Source: Holosporaceae bacterium 'Namur'
GTDB taxonomy: Bacteria > Pseudomonadota > Alphaproteobacteria > Rickettsiales > Midichloriaceae
NCBI GenBank assembly: GCA_014116815.1
Contig: JACGYV010000016.1
Span: forward strand, 1 to 34,403
DNA length: 34,403 nucleotides
Direction of reading: 5' to 3'
Program-made: the position numbers and the translations under genes
In this document: positions 1 through 8,991 of the stretch, in pieces
Position numbering within the stretch: position 1 is the stretch's first letter
Layout of the letters: every line of letters begins with the position of its first letter
The notes under the pieces: model-generated
Seen by the model: the letters and a program-made list of their open reading frames with translations, nothing else
Database searches by the model: none
Told to the model about the DNA's origin: nothing

Positions 1-308
1 GAGATATTAAGCGGCTTAAACTTTTCAGTTAATAATTTAAGCTTAATGAGCTTGTCATTTAAAGTTCCTTGATTGGAGCTTAATAAAAGATTGTTTGAAT
101 GAAAACTAAAGAGATATTTGTCTTTTATTCGTTCTAAAACATGCAATACAACTCCTTCATTTAAACATTTTTCAATGTTTATTTTTAAAAAGCCGATCTC
201 AGAACTAATATCAATAATCTCGTTAAAATATTTTTGCTTTAAACTTATTCCGGATTGCTGAAGAATAGCCGGTACATTTTCAATGTACTTAAGTTCAGGT
301 ATACCCAT
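1..308 (-). CDS. Hypothetical protein, C-terminus beyond the window edge
   Basis: An open minus-strand frame runs from an ATG at 308 off the left edge, giving about 102 visible residues. The visible part is rich in Leu, Ile and Lys (for example LKYIENVPAILQQSG near the N-terminus). It shows no signal peptide, membrane segment or motif I recognise. The frame is also open for 17 codons upstream of the ATG, back to a TAA next to position 361, and no Shine-Dalgarno sequence precedes the ATG. The true start is therefore uncertain, or this may be the remnant of a longer gene. It lies downstream of addA on the same strand, about 155 bases from its stop. That place is often held by trxA in alphaproteobacteria, but this is not a thioredoxin. 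Confidence 0.45.
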   Translation of the reverse strand, partial: MGIPELKYIENVPAILQQSGISLKQKYFNEIIDISSEIGFLKINIEKCLNEGVVLHVLERIKDKYLFSFHSNNLLLSSNQGTLNDKLIKLKLLTEKFKPLNI

Positions 309-463
309 ATTTACCGTATCAATTAGGGTTAAATCTTCTATCCTGCTTAGATTTAAAATTTATATACTACTTGCTAACTATAAATAATTTACTAGCTATA
401 TAGAAAATTATTATAAAATTAGTCTAATCTAATATATACAATATGTGTACATATTTTTTGTCT

Positions 464-3400
464 TTAATTAAATATTTCTATAAGCTTTTGATTACTACTA
501 AAAAGTAAATAGAGTTTTATAGGAGTATGCCTATATTTTTTTTGGAGCAACTGCTTATAAAACTTAAGTTGAATTATGTAATTTTCCTTAATCTCATTTA
601 AATTAGGCTGAGTATCAGTTTTGAAGTCAATTATTTGAATAAGGTCTTCTTTAAAAATTATCTTATCAATTTGAGCATTAAGTTGTGCGCCGTTCAATTC
701 TCCCACTATCGGAAGTTCGGAAATTGAGTTCGCTGAAAAGAATATCTCGGGAAAAGTTTTTATAGTTAAGGTAATATCTTGTATTATTGATGCATCTAAG
801 GATTCTAGAATATTATTCCAGCTTGCTTGCGGAATTTGAGGAAGCTCATGAAGCAACTTATGAATTACTTTTCCTCTTTCCATGAATGTGGGGTTAACAC
901 TTATCTTCTTGGTCAATGAAGGCCGTATTATTTTTTTCTTTTCCAGGTTTATTGCTTTATCTAATATGACTTCTTTATAATTATCTTTACTTCTTATTTC
1001 TGCTTCCTCTTCAGCATAGCTCGGTATAACTTCAATACTACTATCATGCTTTTTAGAAATTAAATCATACCAACTTCCCTTTATCCGATTATTTTCCCAT
1101 CCCGCGATATATAGCTCATCTTCCGCTCTGGTTAAAGCTACATATAATAACCTTAAATTTTCTCTTTCCTGATTAGAATTGCAGAACTCTTTTGCAAGCT
1201 TGATTACTTCGCAGTCAAATTCACTATAACAACTTAAATATAAATCTTCATTTTTATCCCAATATACATTCTCAATCGGAGATTGTTCAGAAGAAGCACT
1301 ATCAGCTATAATCACAATCGGCGCTTGTAAACCTTTAGAGCCGTGAACCGTCATTATTCTTAATTTATCATTATGAACCAGGCTTCCGAACTTAGCTTTA
1401 TAATCTTTAAACCATTCCACAAATTCCCGGTAAGCACAAAGGCTGAATGATGAAGTTTCGAATTTTATTATTGCTTCAATAAATATATTAACTAAGTCTT
1501 TAGCTCCGTCTCCATATCTTTCTATAAAAATTTGATACTTCTCATCAATATATAAAACCTTATTAATCAGCTCTAATATACTTAAATTATGCGAAGAATT
1601 TTTTAAGTCTTCTAAATATTTGAAAATAAGCGGGTTCTTCTCTTGTAAGCTTTGCCATATCGTAGATTCGCGCGCATGCGAAATCTCAAACAATTCTTCT
1701 TCATTAATACCTATTATCGGAGATTTAAGTAAGCAAGCTAAGTTATAATCATCGGATTGCAAATTAATAAACTTAATAAGGGAAAGTAAATCCATAATAA
1801 GTAAATTTTCCTGTAGATTGGATTGGTCATGCTCAGCTACAGGGATTTTACGCTTTTTCAGATCAGCAATTAAGTAATCTATAAGCTCACTTCTTTTTCT
1901 AACCAATATCATAATATCTTTCGGCTCTATTGCCCTTAAGTGTCCGTAAAGTTTACGTTTACTTGTAATCCATTCGTCAATCTTTGTTACAATTTGCTTA
2001 GCCAATAATTTTTTTTGATTATGCTTTATATCATCTTCGTATTCAGGTAAGTGCCAACCTTCTAATTCCTTGTTTTTTGGTTTTTCTATCAACGGCAACA
2101 TCCCGATATAGCCGCTTCCGTTTCGAAAAGGAATATGTTTTGTATAGTTATGAATAAAGGCATGATTATCGCCTAACAAATTATCAATAAATTCGAGAAT
2201 CGGAGCAGTAGTCCTGAAAGAAGTGCTTAAATTAAGTTCTTTCCAAACTTTTAAAGCATTAGTTGCTCTTTCCTCAAAGTAAGCCCTGGCTGCCTCAAAT
2301 TCTTTCGGGTCCGCTCCTTGAAAGCTATATATCGATTGTTTGAAATCTCCGACTATAAAAACCGTTCTATCATAGTCTTTTGCTCCTTCCCCTGCAAAAA
2401 ATTCTTCAGAAACGGATTTTATTAATTCCCATTGTATCTCACTTAAATCCTGAGCTTCATCCACTAAAATATGATCAATTGCCATATCAAGCTTATAAAG
2501 AATCCAATAAGAACTTTCGGAGTTTTGCAGCAAATCTAAAGTCTTGATAATTAAATCATCATACTCAAATAACTGTTCTTCTACTTTTAATGCTTCATAT
2601 ATTTCAAGTATTCTTTTACAAAATAAAGTTAGTGAAAAGCAAAGCTCGGCAGAGATATACTTTTTATATGTTTGTTCAATATCATAAACTCTTTCCTGCT
2701 CTCTTGTTAAAATCTCAACAATATCAGGATATTTCTTTGCAAAGCTTGCTTTCACCAATCTGACAAACTTTTCTCCATCGGCTTTTAAAAAACATCTTTT
2801 ATATTTTATAAAAGTATCTTTATTTTGCTGTATGGAGTTGCCTATTTGCTCGCCTTCTTCACTAAGTAGATTTAAAATCTTATCCGAAATCGGCTGACCA
2901 CCAAGCTCCATTGCTTTTGTTAAAATTTCTTGGCTGTATAGCTCAGGGCTCGCTTCATGCTTATAATAGATTTCCCGCTTCAGGTGCTCTTCATCATTAA
3001 ATTTAGATAAATATCTTAAAAACTTAACTCTGGGAGCTAAGATTGCTTGAACCAATTCTTCCAGCCTATCATAGTCATAAAAGGATATTAACTGCCCAAC
3101 AGAGAATTTTAAATTGTGATCGCTACTTGTTGTATTAGTATTAAAAACTTGTTCAAAAGCTAATTTTAAAAATTTCTTCTTCGATTGGTCTTCAATAATT
3201 TCATATGAATAAAATGAATTTTCACATGTAGAATATTTTTTTAAGATATCTAAACAAAAAGAATGGATGGTTTGGATTTTTACACTATCAATTTCTTCAG
3301 CAAAGTAATTATGTAGTTTCCTTGCTTTTTGTATTAAGTTCGGGGATTTGTTCCCCTGCAATTTCAATAGCTCGTTTTCTAACTCTTCTTGACTGCATAG

Positions 3401-3649
3401 TGACCAATTTTGTAGCTTTTGCATTATCCTTTGGCGCATTTCAGCGGCGGCGGCATTAGTAAATGTTAAGCATAATATTTTTTTTGCTTCAGTATTTTCT
3501 AATAGTAACCTTAAATACCTATCGGTTAAAACTTTGGTTTTTCCGGTACCTGCGGAAGCGGAAAGATAAACCGAACAAGCGGGATCAGAAGCAAGCGCCT
3601 GAATTTCTTTCGGGTTAAGAGCAACTTCTGAAACAATTCTCTCAAACAT
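464..3649 (-). CDS. addA: Double-strand break repair helicase-nuclease AddA
   Basis: AddA is the UvrD-family helicase and nuclease subunit of AddAB, which resects double-strand breaks for RecA loading. The 1061-residue protein has a Walker A at residues 30-38 (SASAGTGKT), a helicase Ia-type motif LTFTNAAAAEM near 61-71, Walker B DEAQD at 397-401, and the later superfamily 1 motifs GDFKQSIYSFQGA, TVHGSKGLQ and LLYVALTRAED. The C-terminus carries a RecB-type nuclease site with D995, D1008, K1010 (IIDFKT) and a QLKFY element near 1027-1031. Length is slightly below the usual alphaproteobacterial AddA. The ATG at 3649 has no obvious Shine-Dalgarno sequence. The partner addB is not upstream, where it usually lies; the neighbouring gene is a decayed lysozyme, so addB must lie elsewhere or be lost. 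Confidence 0.95.
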   Translation of the reverse strand: MFERIVSEVALNPKEIQALASDPACSVYLSASAGTGKTKVLTDRYLRLLLENTEAKKILCLTFTNAAAAEMRQRIMQKLQNWSLCSQEELENELLKLQGNKSPNLIQKARKLHNYFAEEIDSVKIQTIHSFCLDILKKYSTCENSFYSYEIIEDQSKKKFLKLAFEQVFNTNTTSSDHNLKFSVGQLISFYDYDRLEELVQAILAPRVKFLRYLSKFNDEEHLKREIYYKHEASPELYSQEILTKAMELGGQPISDKILNLLSEEGEQIGNSIQQNKDTFIKYKRCFLKADGEKFVRLVKASFAKKYPDIVEILTREQERVYDIEQTYKKYISAELCFSLTLFCKRILEIYEALKVEEQLFEYDDLIIKTLDLLQNSESSYWILYKLDMAIDHILVDEAQDLSEIQWELIKSVSEEFFAGEGAKDYDRTVFIVGDFKQSIYSFQGADPKEFEAARAYFEERATNALKVWKELNLSTSFRTTAPILEFIDNLLGDNHAFIHNYTKHIPFRNGSGYIGMLPLIEKPKNKELEGWHLPEYEDDIKHNQKKLLAKQIVTKIDEWITSKRKLYGHLRAIEPKDIMILVRKRSELIDYLIADLKKRKIPVAEHDQSNLQENLLIMDLLSLIKFINLQSDDYNLACLLKSPIIGINEEELFEISHARESTIWQSLQEKNPLIFKYLEDLKNSSHNLSILELINKVLYIDEKYQIFIERYGDGAKDLVNIFIEAIIKFETSSFSLCAYREFVEWFKDYKAKFGSLVHNDKLRIMTVHGSKGLQAPIVIIADSASSEQSPIENVYWDKNEDLYLSCYSEFDCEVIKLAKEFCNSNQERENLRLLYVALTRAEDELYIAGWENNRIKGSWYDLISKKHDSSIEVIPSYAEEEAEIRSKDNYKEVILDKAINLEKKKIIRPSLTKKISVNPTFMERGKVIHKLLHELPQIPQASWNNILESLDASIIQDITLTIKTFPEIFFSANSISELPIVGELNGAQLNAQIDKIIFKEDLIQIIDFKTDTQPNLNEIKENYIIQLKFYKQLLQKKYRHTPIKLYLLFSSNQKLIEIFN

Positions 3650-3867
3650 TAAGGAAAGTTATAAACAATATTTTAGGTATATTATTTATAAATAATTTAA
3701 GCGCAAATGAATTTTATATTTTTGAGGTTATAAATTAGGTCAATGAAATATTTTTCTTTCGTAAAATATAATATTTTAATTCACAAATTCGTCAGGTTTA
3801 TTTTCATAATTTTGCAGTAGATTTACACAACTTTTTGCCGTTCCTATAAGGACATCAAGCTCAATAT

Positions 3868-4462
3868 TCATTGACTTAAATATTTAACTTCAATAATCTC
3901 TGAAATTATTTCAGCCTGGGCATTTCTTCGGTTTTATAACCCGAAGTGATTTCCCGGATTAGAGTTCTTCTCAATTTCTTCTACTGCTTTTTTTAAATAT
4001 TTTTCTTCCCCGGTATCTACATATTGTTTAATATGGTTATAAAAACGAGTAGTTCCATTTACGGTTTTAGGGGCGTTAAAATATGCATCTAATATTACCA
4101 GTTGCTCATTAGCTTTTAATGCTTGCCAATATTTACCGAATATACTTTGTAAAAGATCCTCTCTATTTTTTAAACATTTTTCAAGTAATTTATTTACTTG
4201 AGGTTCGGTTAGCTTTGATTTCCCTGCTTTAACTGCATCAAATGATACTTCCCCTTTAAAGCAATCAACCCATTATTTTTTTGCTTCCGTCCTATTCATA
4301 TTAAAACCTACCCCGACCGTAATATTACCTTTGTGATCTCTATAGCTTCGTAAGCTGTACCCCTTCTTAATGTATTATAGAAAGCTTTATATGCATTATC
4401 ATTAATATCAAGGTGTGCAATCTATCGCGGTACTCCGCTGCTCTACGTCTATTAATCGCCAT
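3868..4462 (-). pseudogene. Decayed lysozyme-like (T4/GH24-type) gene
   Basis: Reading the minus strand from the ATG at 4462 gives MAINRRRAAEYRDRLH and then a disrupted stretch. A long frame follows containing EGYSLRSYRDHKGN and TVGVGFNMNR, which is the catalytic pattern of T4-type lysozymes (EG...Y.D..G..T.G.G). It continues with FDAVKAGKSKLTEPQVNKLL, YWQALKANEQ and ends near NRRNAQAEIISEIIE. The frame is broken by TAA codons at 4367-4369, 4273-4275 and 3934-3936. A shift is also needed at a run of four G (plus-strand C 4360-4363): with one G fewer, the catalytic Glu codon joins directly to GYSLRSY. Two of the TAA codons fall where CAA (Gln) would fit. A Shine-Dalgarno AGAGGG lies just before the ATG and overlaps the stop of the upstream gene, so the two were probably co-translated. 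Confidence 0.82.
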
Positions 4463-4474
4463 AATTTATTCCCT

Positions 4475-5134
4475 CTATTTGTCAAGCATATGTGCAACCC
4501 ATTTAATTCCTATATTGTAATCTTTACAGATTTTTTCATCTTCTTTCATATCGGCGCATTTAAGACAAAAGCTAACATCACTTATTAAGTTAATAGATTC
4601 TGTTACTCCTATATCTATTAAGTCTTTATAACTGCCTTCTAAAATATTATCTCTGATTTTTTTAGGAAACACCCTATTATAATATCTTAAGAATGTTTTT
4701 TTCTCCTTAAACCAAAAGGCCTTACAAGCATCAGGATAATCATGGAATACCGAGAATTCCAACGGATATAGTATTGAATCGGCTATTGCTTCTTTGTCAT
4801 TTTCTTCAAGCATTTTCCTAAATTTCAGGTAAAAAGCTTTTACTTCCTGCCAACGCTCACCGTATTTTATTTCAAAAGCAACATCCTGGTATTCTTCATC
4901 CCAAAGTATTTCAGAATTATGAGTACAATGCTTACCATTGTAAGTGAAAGCATTGTATAAATATTCGCTGTACGTTACCTCACCTTTTGAGGTAAGCACC
5001 GTTTTTTGTTCAAAAACCATGTTTTCCATGGATAAGTCGTGTAAAAATTTTCCATTACAAGCTAAAGTCAAGCCCGGATAAAGCATAACAAAGTATAAGA
5101 TCAGTAGTGCTGATAATTCGGATAATCGGGTCAT
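4475..5134 (-). CDS. Small secreted protein of unknown function
   Basis: I place the start at the ATG at 5134 (219 residues), which gives a clean signal peptide: Met-Thr-Arg, a hydrophobic run ALLILYFVMLYPGLTLA, then Cys-Asn. A TTG start at 5167 would add 11 residues before it. The Cys after LTLA is not in a canonical lipobox, so type I cleavage and a periplasmic product are more likely than a lipoprotein. The mature part has six cysteines, including a CLKC pair. Its middle (YLKFRKMLEENDKEAIADSI, YPLEF, FLRYYNRVF) follows a spacing I associate with small periplasmic NTF2-like or DUF-type proteins, but I cannot name a family. The lysozyme-like pseudogene begins 12 bases after its stop, so the two were probably one operon. 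Confidence 0.75.
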   Translation of the reverse strand: MTRLSELSALLILYFVMLYPGLTLACNGKFLHDLSMENMVFEQKTVLTSKGEVTYSEYLYNAFTYNGKHCTHNSEILWDEEYQDVAFEIKYGERWQEVKAFYLKFRKMLEENDKEAIADSILYPLEFSVFHDYPDACKAFWFKEKKTFLRYYNRVFPKKIRDNILEGSYKDLIDIGVTESINLISDVSFCLKCADMKEDEKICKDYNIGIKWVAHMLDK

Positions 5135-5209
5135 AATATTAATCGATAGAAATATATATGACCTCAATATATGCGGTAACTTTATTTATAGGAAGTCCCC
5201 GAAAAATTA

Positions 5210-7192
5210 TTATTTTAAGTAGGGAGTTATTTTATTTAAAATATTTTCCGGATCAAATCCGAAATGTTTAAATAATTCCGCAGCCATCCCCGATTCACCG
5301 AAGCTCTCCATACCGATAAATATTCCATGTGCACCAATTAATCTCTCCCAGCCCTGCTCTACACCCGCTTCAATAGCAACTTTTAAACTATTATTACATG
5401 TGAGAGAAACTTGATATTCTTTATCCTGCATTTTAAATAAATCCATACACGGCACGGATATCACCCTTGTTCCGTTCCCTTTCTCTTCCAGCTTTCCGGC
5501 AACAACAAGAGCTAAACTTACCTCTGAACCACTTGCAAATATAGTTACCTTTAATTTATTCTCTTCTTTCTTTATTATATAAGCACCTGATGCGGAGTGA
5601 TTCTCTTTAAAGTATTCTTTTCTCAATTGCGGCAGATTCTGCCTGCTTAAAGCAAGCACGGAAGGAGTACCTTGTTGATTCAAAGCTATATCCCAACATT
5701 CTAAGGTTTCAATTACGTCACACGGTCTAAAGACAAGTAAATTAGGAATAGCCCTTAGTGCAGCCAAATGCTCAACCGGTTGATGAGTGGGACCATCTTC
5801 CCCTAACCCGATTGAATCATGAGTCATAACGTATATAACCCTTAGAGCCATTAAGGCAGAAAGCCTTATTGCAGGGCGGCAATAATCACTGAAGGCCAGA
5901 AAAGTCCCGCCATACGGAATAAAACCTCCATGCAGCACTATTCCGTTCATCATTGCAGCCATTGCGTGTTCTCTAATGCCGTAATGAATATATCTACCGC
6001 TGTAATCGCCGGGAGTTATAGGATTTTGATTGCGCGCTTTTGTGTTATTTGAAGGAGTTAAATCCGCAGACCCGCCTCTTATATTTTCTATATACTCCGC
6101 CATTAATTCAACTATGCGTTCGGAGGATTTGCGGCTAGGTTCATCAGTATTCGCTTCAATGCATAATTTTCGTTTTAAAGCTTCCGAACCTTGCTTAAAT
6201 GATAGGGGAATCTCTCCGCTTAAGTAACTTTTTAGCTTATCTTTTTTATTGCTATTACTAAATTCTTTATTCCATTTATTATATTCATCAAGATTTCGCG
6301 CAGCAATACTTCGCCATTCATTTAAAATTCTTTCAGGGATCACGAAAGGCGGAGATTGCCAGTTAAATCTCTCTCTAATTTTAGCAATCTCTTCCATGCC
6401 AAGAGGCGAACCGTGAGCGGAGGATTTACCTTCCTTATTCGGAGAACCGAAACCGATTTTAGTTTTACAGGCTATAAACATCGGCTTATCCGAAGTTTGT
6501 GCAATCTCTAAAGCTTGCCTGATTTGATCGTAATCATGACCGTCTATTTGTTTTACATTCCAATTGGAAGCTTCGAAACGTTTTAAATGGTTATCAGACG
6601 TTGAAAGATTAGTTGAGCCGTCGATTGTAATACCGTTGTCATCAAATAAAACGATTATATTTTTTAACCTTAAATGCCCGGCAATTGAGATTGCTTCCTG
6701 GCTTATTCCTTCCGCTAAACATCCGTCACTGACGATTACATAGGTTTTATGGTTTACTAATTCATCCCCGAATTCGGCATTGAGCATTCTCTCGGCAAGC
6801 GCCATCCCTACACCGTTAGCTAAACCCTGTCCTAAAGGGCCGGTAGAAGTTTCAATACCCTTAGCTAAATGATATTCAGGGTGGCCTGCGGTTTTAGAGC
6901 CGAGTTTTCTGAAACTCTTAAGTTGATTGATATCGATATCTTCATACTCGGTTAAATATAACAATGAATATAATAACGCCGATCCGTGCCCTGCCGAAAG
7001 AATAAATCTATCTCTATCAGCCCAAGTAGGATCTTTAGGATTAAACTTTAAAAAATATTTGTATAATACGGTCGCAACGTCCGCCATCCCCATCGGCATC
7101 CCGGGATGCCCCGATTTAGCATTTTCCACCATATCCATGCTAAGGAATCTGATTGCAAGTGAAAGATTAAAATCGCCTAAAGAAGAGCTCAT
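5210..7192 (-). CDS. tkt: Transketolase
   Basis: This thiamine-diphosphate enzyme moves two-carbon ketol units in the non-oxidative pentose phosphate pathway, supplying ribose 5-phosphate and erythrose 4-phosphate. The 660-residue length is typical. Visible landmarks are AKSGHPGMPMGMA near residues 25-37 (H29), the cofactor-binding segment SDGCLAEG at 155-162 (GDG in most homologues), H260 in SSAHGSPLG, the catalytic Glu E408 in YGIREHAMAAMMNG, and GEDGPTHQPVEHLAALR in the pyrimidine domain. The ATG at 7192 has a weak ribosome site. The start lies only 65 bases from the divergent gene at 7258, so the two probably share a bidirectional promoter region. Confidence 0.97.
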   Translation of the reverse strand: MSSSLGDFNLSLAIRFLSMDMVENAKSGHPGMPMGMADVATVLYKYFLKFNPKDPTWADRDRFILSAGHGSALLYSLLYLTEYEDIDINQLKSFRKLGSKTAGHPEYHLAKGIETSTGPLGQGLANGVGMALAERMLNAEFGDELVNHKTYVIVSDGCLAEGISQEAISIAGHLRLKNIIVLFDDNGITIDGSTNLSTSDNHLKRFEASNWNVKQIDGHDYDQIRQALEIAQTSDKPMFIACKTKIGFGSPNKEGKSSAHGSPLGMEEIAKIRERFNWQSPPFVIPERILNEWRSIAARNLDEYNKWNKEFSNSNKKDKLKSYLSGEIPLSFKQGSEALKRKLCIEANTDEPSRKSSERIVELMAEYIENIRGGSADLTPSNNTKARNQNPITPGDYSGRYIHYGIREHAMAAMMNGIVLHGGFIPYGGTFLAFSDYCRPAIRLSALMALRVIYVMTHDSIGLGEDGPTHQPVEHLAALRAIPNLLVFRPCDVIETLECWDIALNQQGTPSVLALSRQNLPQLRKEYFKENHSASGAYIIKKEENKLKVTIFASGSEVSLALVVAGKLEEKGNGTRVISVPCMDLFKMQDKEYQVSLTCNNSLKVAIEAGVEQGWERLIGAHGIFIGMESFGESGMAAELFKHFGFDPENILNKITPYLK

Positions 7193-7257
7193 ACGTTTAC
7201 CATTTGTTAACCATTTATATCTTATAATATAAAAATAAGATGAGATAAAATATAAAT

Positions 7258-7509
7258 ATGCCTGATTTCAAAGAATATTCTCAACAGACGATGCATAAGG
7301 CCTTAAATATGGGGGCTGACCTTATTAGCCAACATTTTCAATTAACCTCTACCAATGAACTTGAAGATGATAAGGCTCAAAAAAATGAAAGAGAAGAAGA
7401 TTCAAAAGAGGAACATCATGCTGATCCGAGGGGAAGAAAGGTTATCGGCAAGTTTACTGCAAAAGTACTAGGCGCTCATGAACCCGAACAAGGCAGGAAT
7501 AATCCTTAA
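7258..7509 (+). CDS. Small charged hypothetical protein
   Basis: The 83-residue product has an amphipathic N-terminal half (YSQQTMHKALNMGADLISQHF) and a highly charged middle (EDDKAQKNEREEDSKEE). It ends in a basic, Gly-containing tail (DPRGRKVIGKFTAKVLGAH). It has no signal peptide or membrane segment and I do not recognise a family. It is transcribed divergently from tkt and followed by about 110 AT-rich bases without a clear terminator. Composition matches its neighbours and there is a purine-rich stretch before the ATG, so it is probably a real gene, but the evidence is only an open frame of modest length. Confidence 0.55.
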   Translation: MPDFKEYSQQTMHKALNMGADLISQHFQLTSTNELEDDKAQKNEREEDSKEEHHADPRGRKVIGKFTAKVLGAHEPEQGRNNP

Positions 7510-7623
7510 AAAATTATATTCAATTACTACAGTAAAAATATAATAATTTTAATATTTAATATTGATTTAGATATTATATTTCTTATATATTTAATTCTTA
7601 TAGTCGTTGGTTTGAGTTAATTA

Positions 7624-8838
7624 ATGTTAAGAAAAGCAAGCAGTATTAAAACTATAAAGCTGCCTTTAATATTATTATTTGTTTTATTAATACCTTTATT
7701 TTTCGGCAGTATTGTTCCGCTTGAAATTAAAAGTTTCTTTTATGCAATCAGTTTAACTATGAAATGTATTTTAATATTAATCACTCCTTTAATTATTTTC
7801 AGTTTTTTATTTTCTTCGCTGCTTTCTTTAAAAACCAATATTATAAAATTTGTTGTTATACTAATCTCGGCTGTATTTATCTCCAATTTTATAGCTATTT
7901 GTACCGGGTTTGCCATCAGCTTCACTGCTTTACCTAAATTGCAGCTACCGATACAAAACTCATTTAATGATCCGACTCAACTTAAGCCTTTATGGGAGTT
8001 TTGCATATCGAAATTAATTCCCACCGAATTTGCTTTAATCGGCGGTTTTTTATTCGGTATCTTCTTCTCATTGAAAAAAAGCTCTGTGGCAGAAAAAATA
8101 GCTGAAAAGCTTAATGAAATCTCTACGGGTTTTTTAAAACGGATTTTTGTTCCTCTGCTTCCGCTTTTCATTTTAGGCTTTGTATTCAAGCTTGAAGCAG
8201 ATCAGGTTTTATTAAAATCTTTAAAAGTATATAGCCCTGTATTCTTTGTAATAGTCGGGACACAAATTTGTTATATAATTTTATTATATATGATAGCTTC
8301 GAATTTTTCCCTAAAGCGTTTTTTCACCTATATAAGAAATGTTTTTCCTGCAACAATTACCGGATTTAGTACAATTTCCAGTATGGCTACAATGCCGATG
8401 CTTATTATTGCAACTGAAAAGAATTTAAATAATCCTACAATTGCTAAAACCATAATTCCTGCAACGATTAATATTCATACTATCGGAAGTGCCTTAGGAC
8501 TAATTATTCTTTCTTATGCAACTCTTTTAACTTTTGACTATCAACTCCCTACTTCTTCAGCATTGTTAAAGTTCGCCTTTTATTATGCACTTGCAAAATT
8601 TGCCGTGGTTGCAGTTCCCGGCGGAGTACTGATCATCATGTGCCCTCTGCTTGAGAAATATTTAGGTTTTACCGGAGAAATGACGGGGTTAATTACAGCC
8701 GTGTATATGCTTCTTGACCCGTTCGGCACTGCCGTAAACGTAACAGGTAACGGTGCTTTTGCTATAATCTTCTCCAAAATATATAAACCCTCTTCTAAGA
8801 AAAAACAATTTGCCCTGTTTGAATCTCAGAAAATTTAA
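7624..8838 (+). CDS. Dicarboxylate/amino acid:cation symporter family protein
   Basis: This is a 404-residue polytopic inner-membrane protein of the sodium:dicarboxylate symporter (GltP/DctA, SDF) family. The N-terminal two thirds are strongly hydrophobic. The C-terminal transport core shows the family landmarks: ISSMATMP at 251-258 (hairpin 1 serine-rich motif), NIHTIGSA at 283-290 (the NMDGTA position), VPGG at 331-334 (hairpin 2), and DPFGTAVNVTGNG at 365-377. Several residues that bind the substrate carboxylate and Na+ in characterised members look replaced: the Arg of RTMVNVTGD is Gly, its final Asp is Asn, and the Asp of NMDGTA is not there. It may therefore carry a different substrate or use a different ion. 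The ATG at 7624 has only a weak ribosome site. Confidence 0.85.
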   Translation: MLRKASSIKTIKLPLILLFVLLIPLFFGSIVPLEIKSFFYAISLTMKCILILITPLIIFSFLFSSLLSLKTNIIKFVVILISAVFISNFIAICTGFAISFTALPKLQLPIQNSFNDPTQLKPLWEFCISKLIPTEFALIGGFLFGIFFSLKKSSVAEKIAEKLNEISTGFLKRIFVPLLPLFILGFVFKLEADQVLLKSLKVYSPVFFVIVGTQICYIILLYMIASNFSLKRFFTYIRNVFPATITGFSTISSMATMPMLIIATEKNLNNPTIAKTIIPATINIHTIGSALGLIILSYATLLTFDYQLPTSSALLKFAFYYALAKFAVVAVPGGVLIIMCPLLEKYLGFTGEMTGLITAVYMLLDPFGTAVNVTGNGAFAIIFSKIYKPSSKKKQFALFESQKI

Positions 8839-8919
8839 TTAAAACTTAAGCTTATATATAATGGAATAAATTTGTTTATATAAGTTTAATGATTATTAAT
8901 ATTTTTTGCTTTATCCTGC

Positions 8920-8946
8920 CTTGAATTTTTTTTGATACAGACTAAT
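8920..8946 (+). promoter_or_regulatory. Possible heat-shock (sigma-32) promoter for the hsp20 gene
   Basis: CCTGCCTTGAA occurs about 70 bases before the Hsp20 start, with CTTGAA at 8920-8925, the core of the sigma-32 -35 element. The -10 side, around 8939-8946, matches the CCCCATNT consensus poorly. The assignment rests on the -35 half and on the gene being a small heat-shock protein in a genome that also encodes RpoH (26857). Confidence 0.3.
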
Positions 8947-8991
8947 TATTAATTATTACCCTTATTAAAATATAAATTTACGGAGGATAAT

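Noticed and set aside
441..459. Palindrome ATATGTGTACATAT followed by a T-run, considered as a terminator
   Set aside because: The T-run lies on the plus strand, while the adjacent genes (addA and the edge gene) are on the minus strand; no plus-strand gene ends here.
3868..4462. Stop-to-glutamine (TAA read as Gln) alternative code, since two TAA codons fall where Gln would fit
   Set aside because: The same region also needs a frameshift, and the intact genes in the window use TAA as a normal terminator (for example cdsA and lipB).
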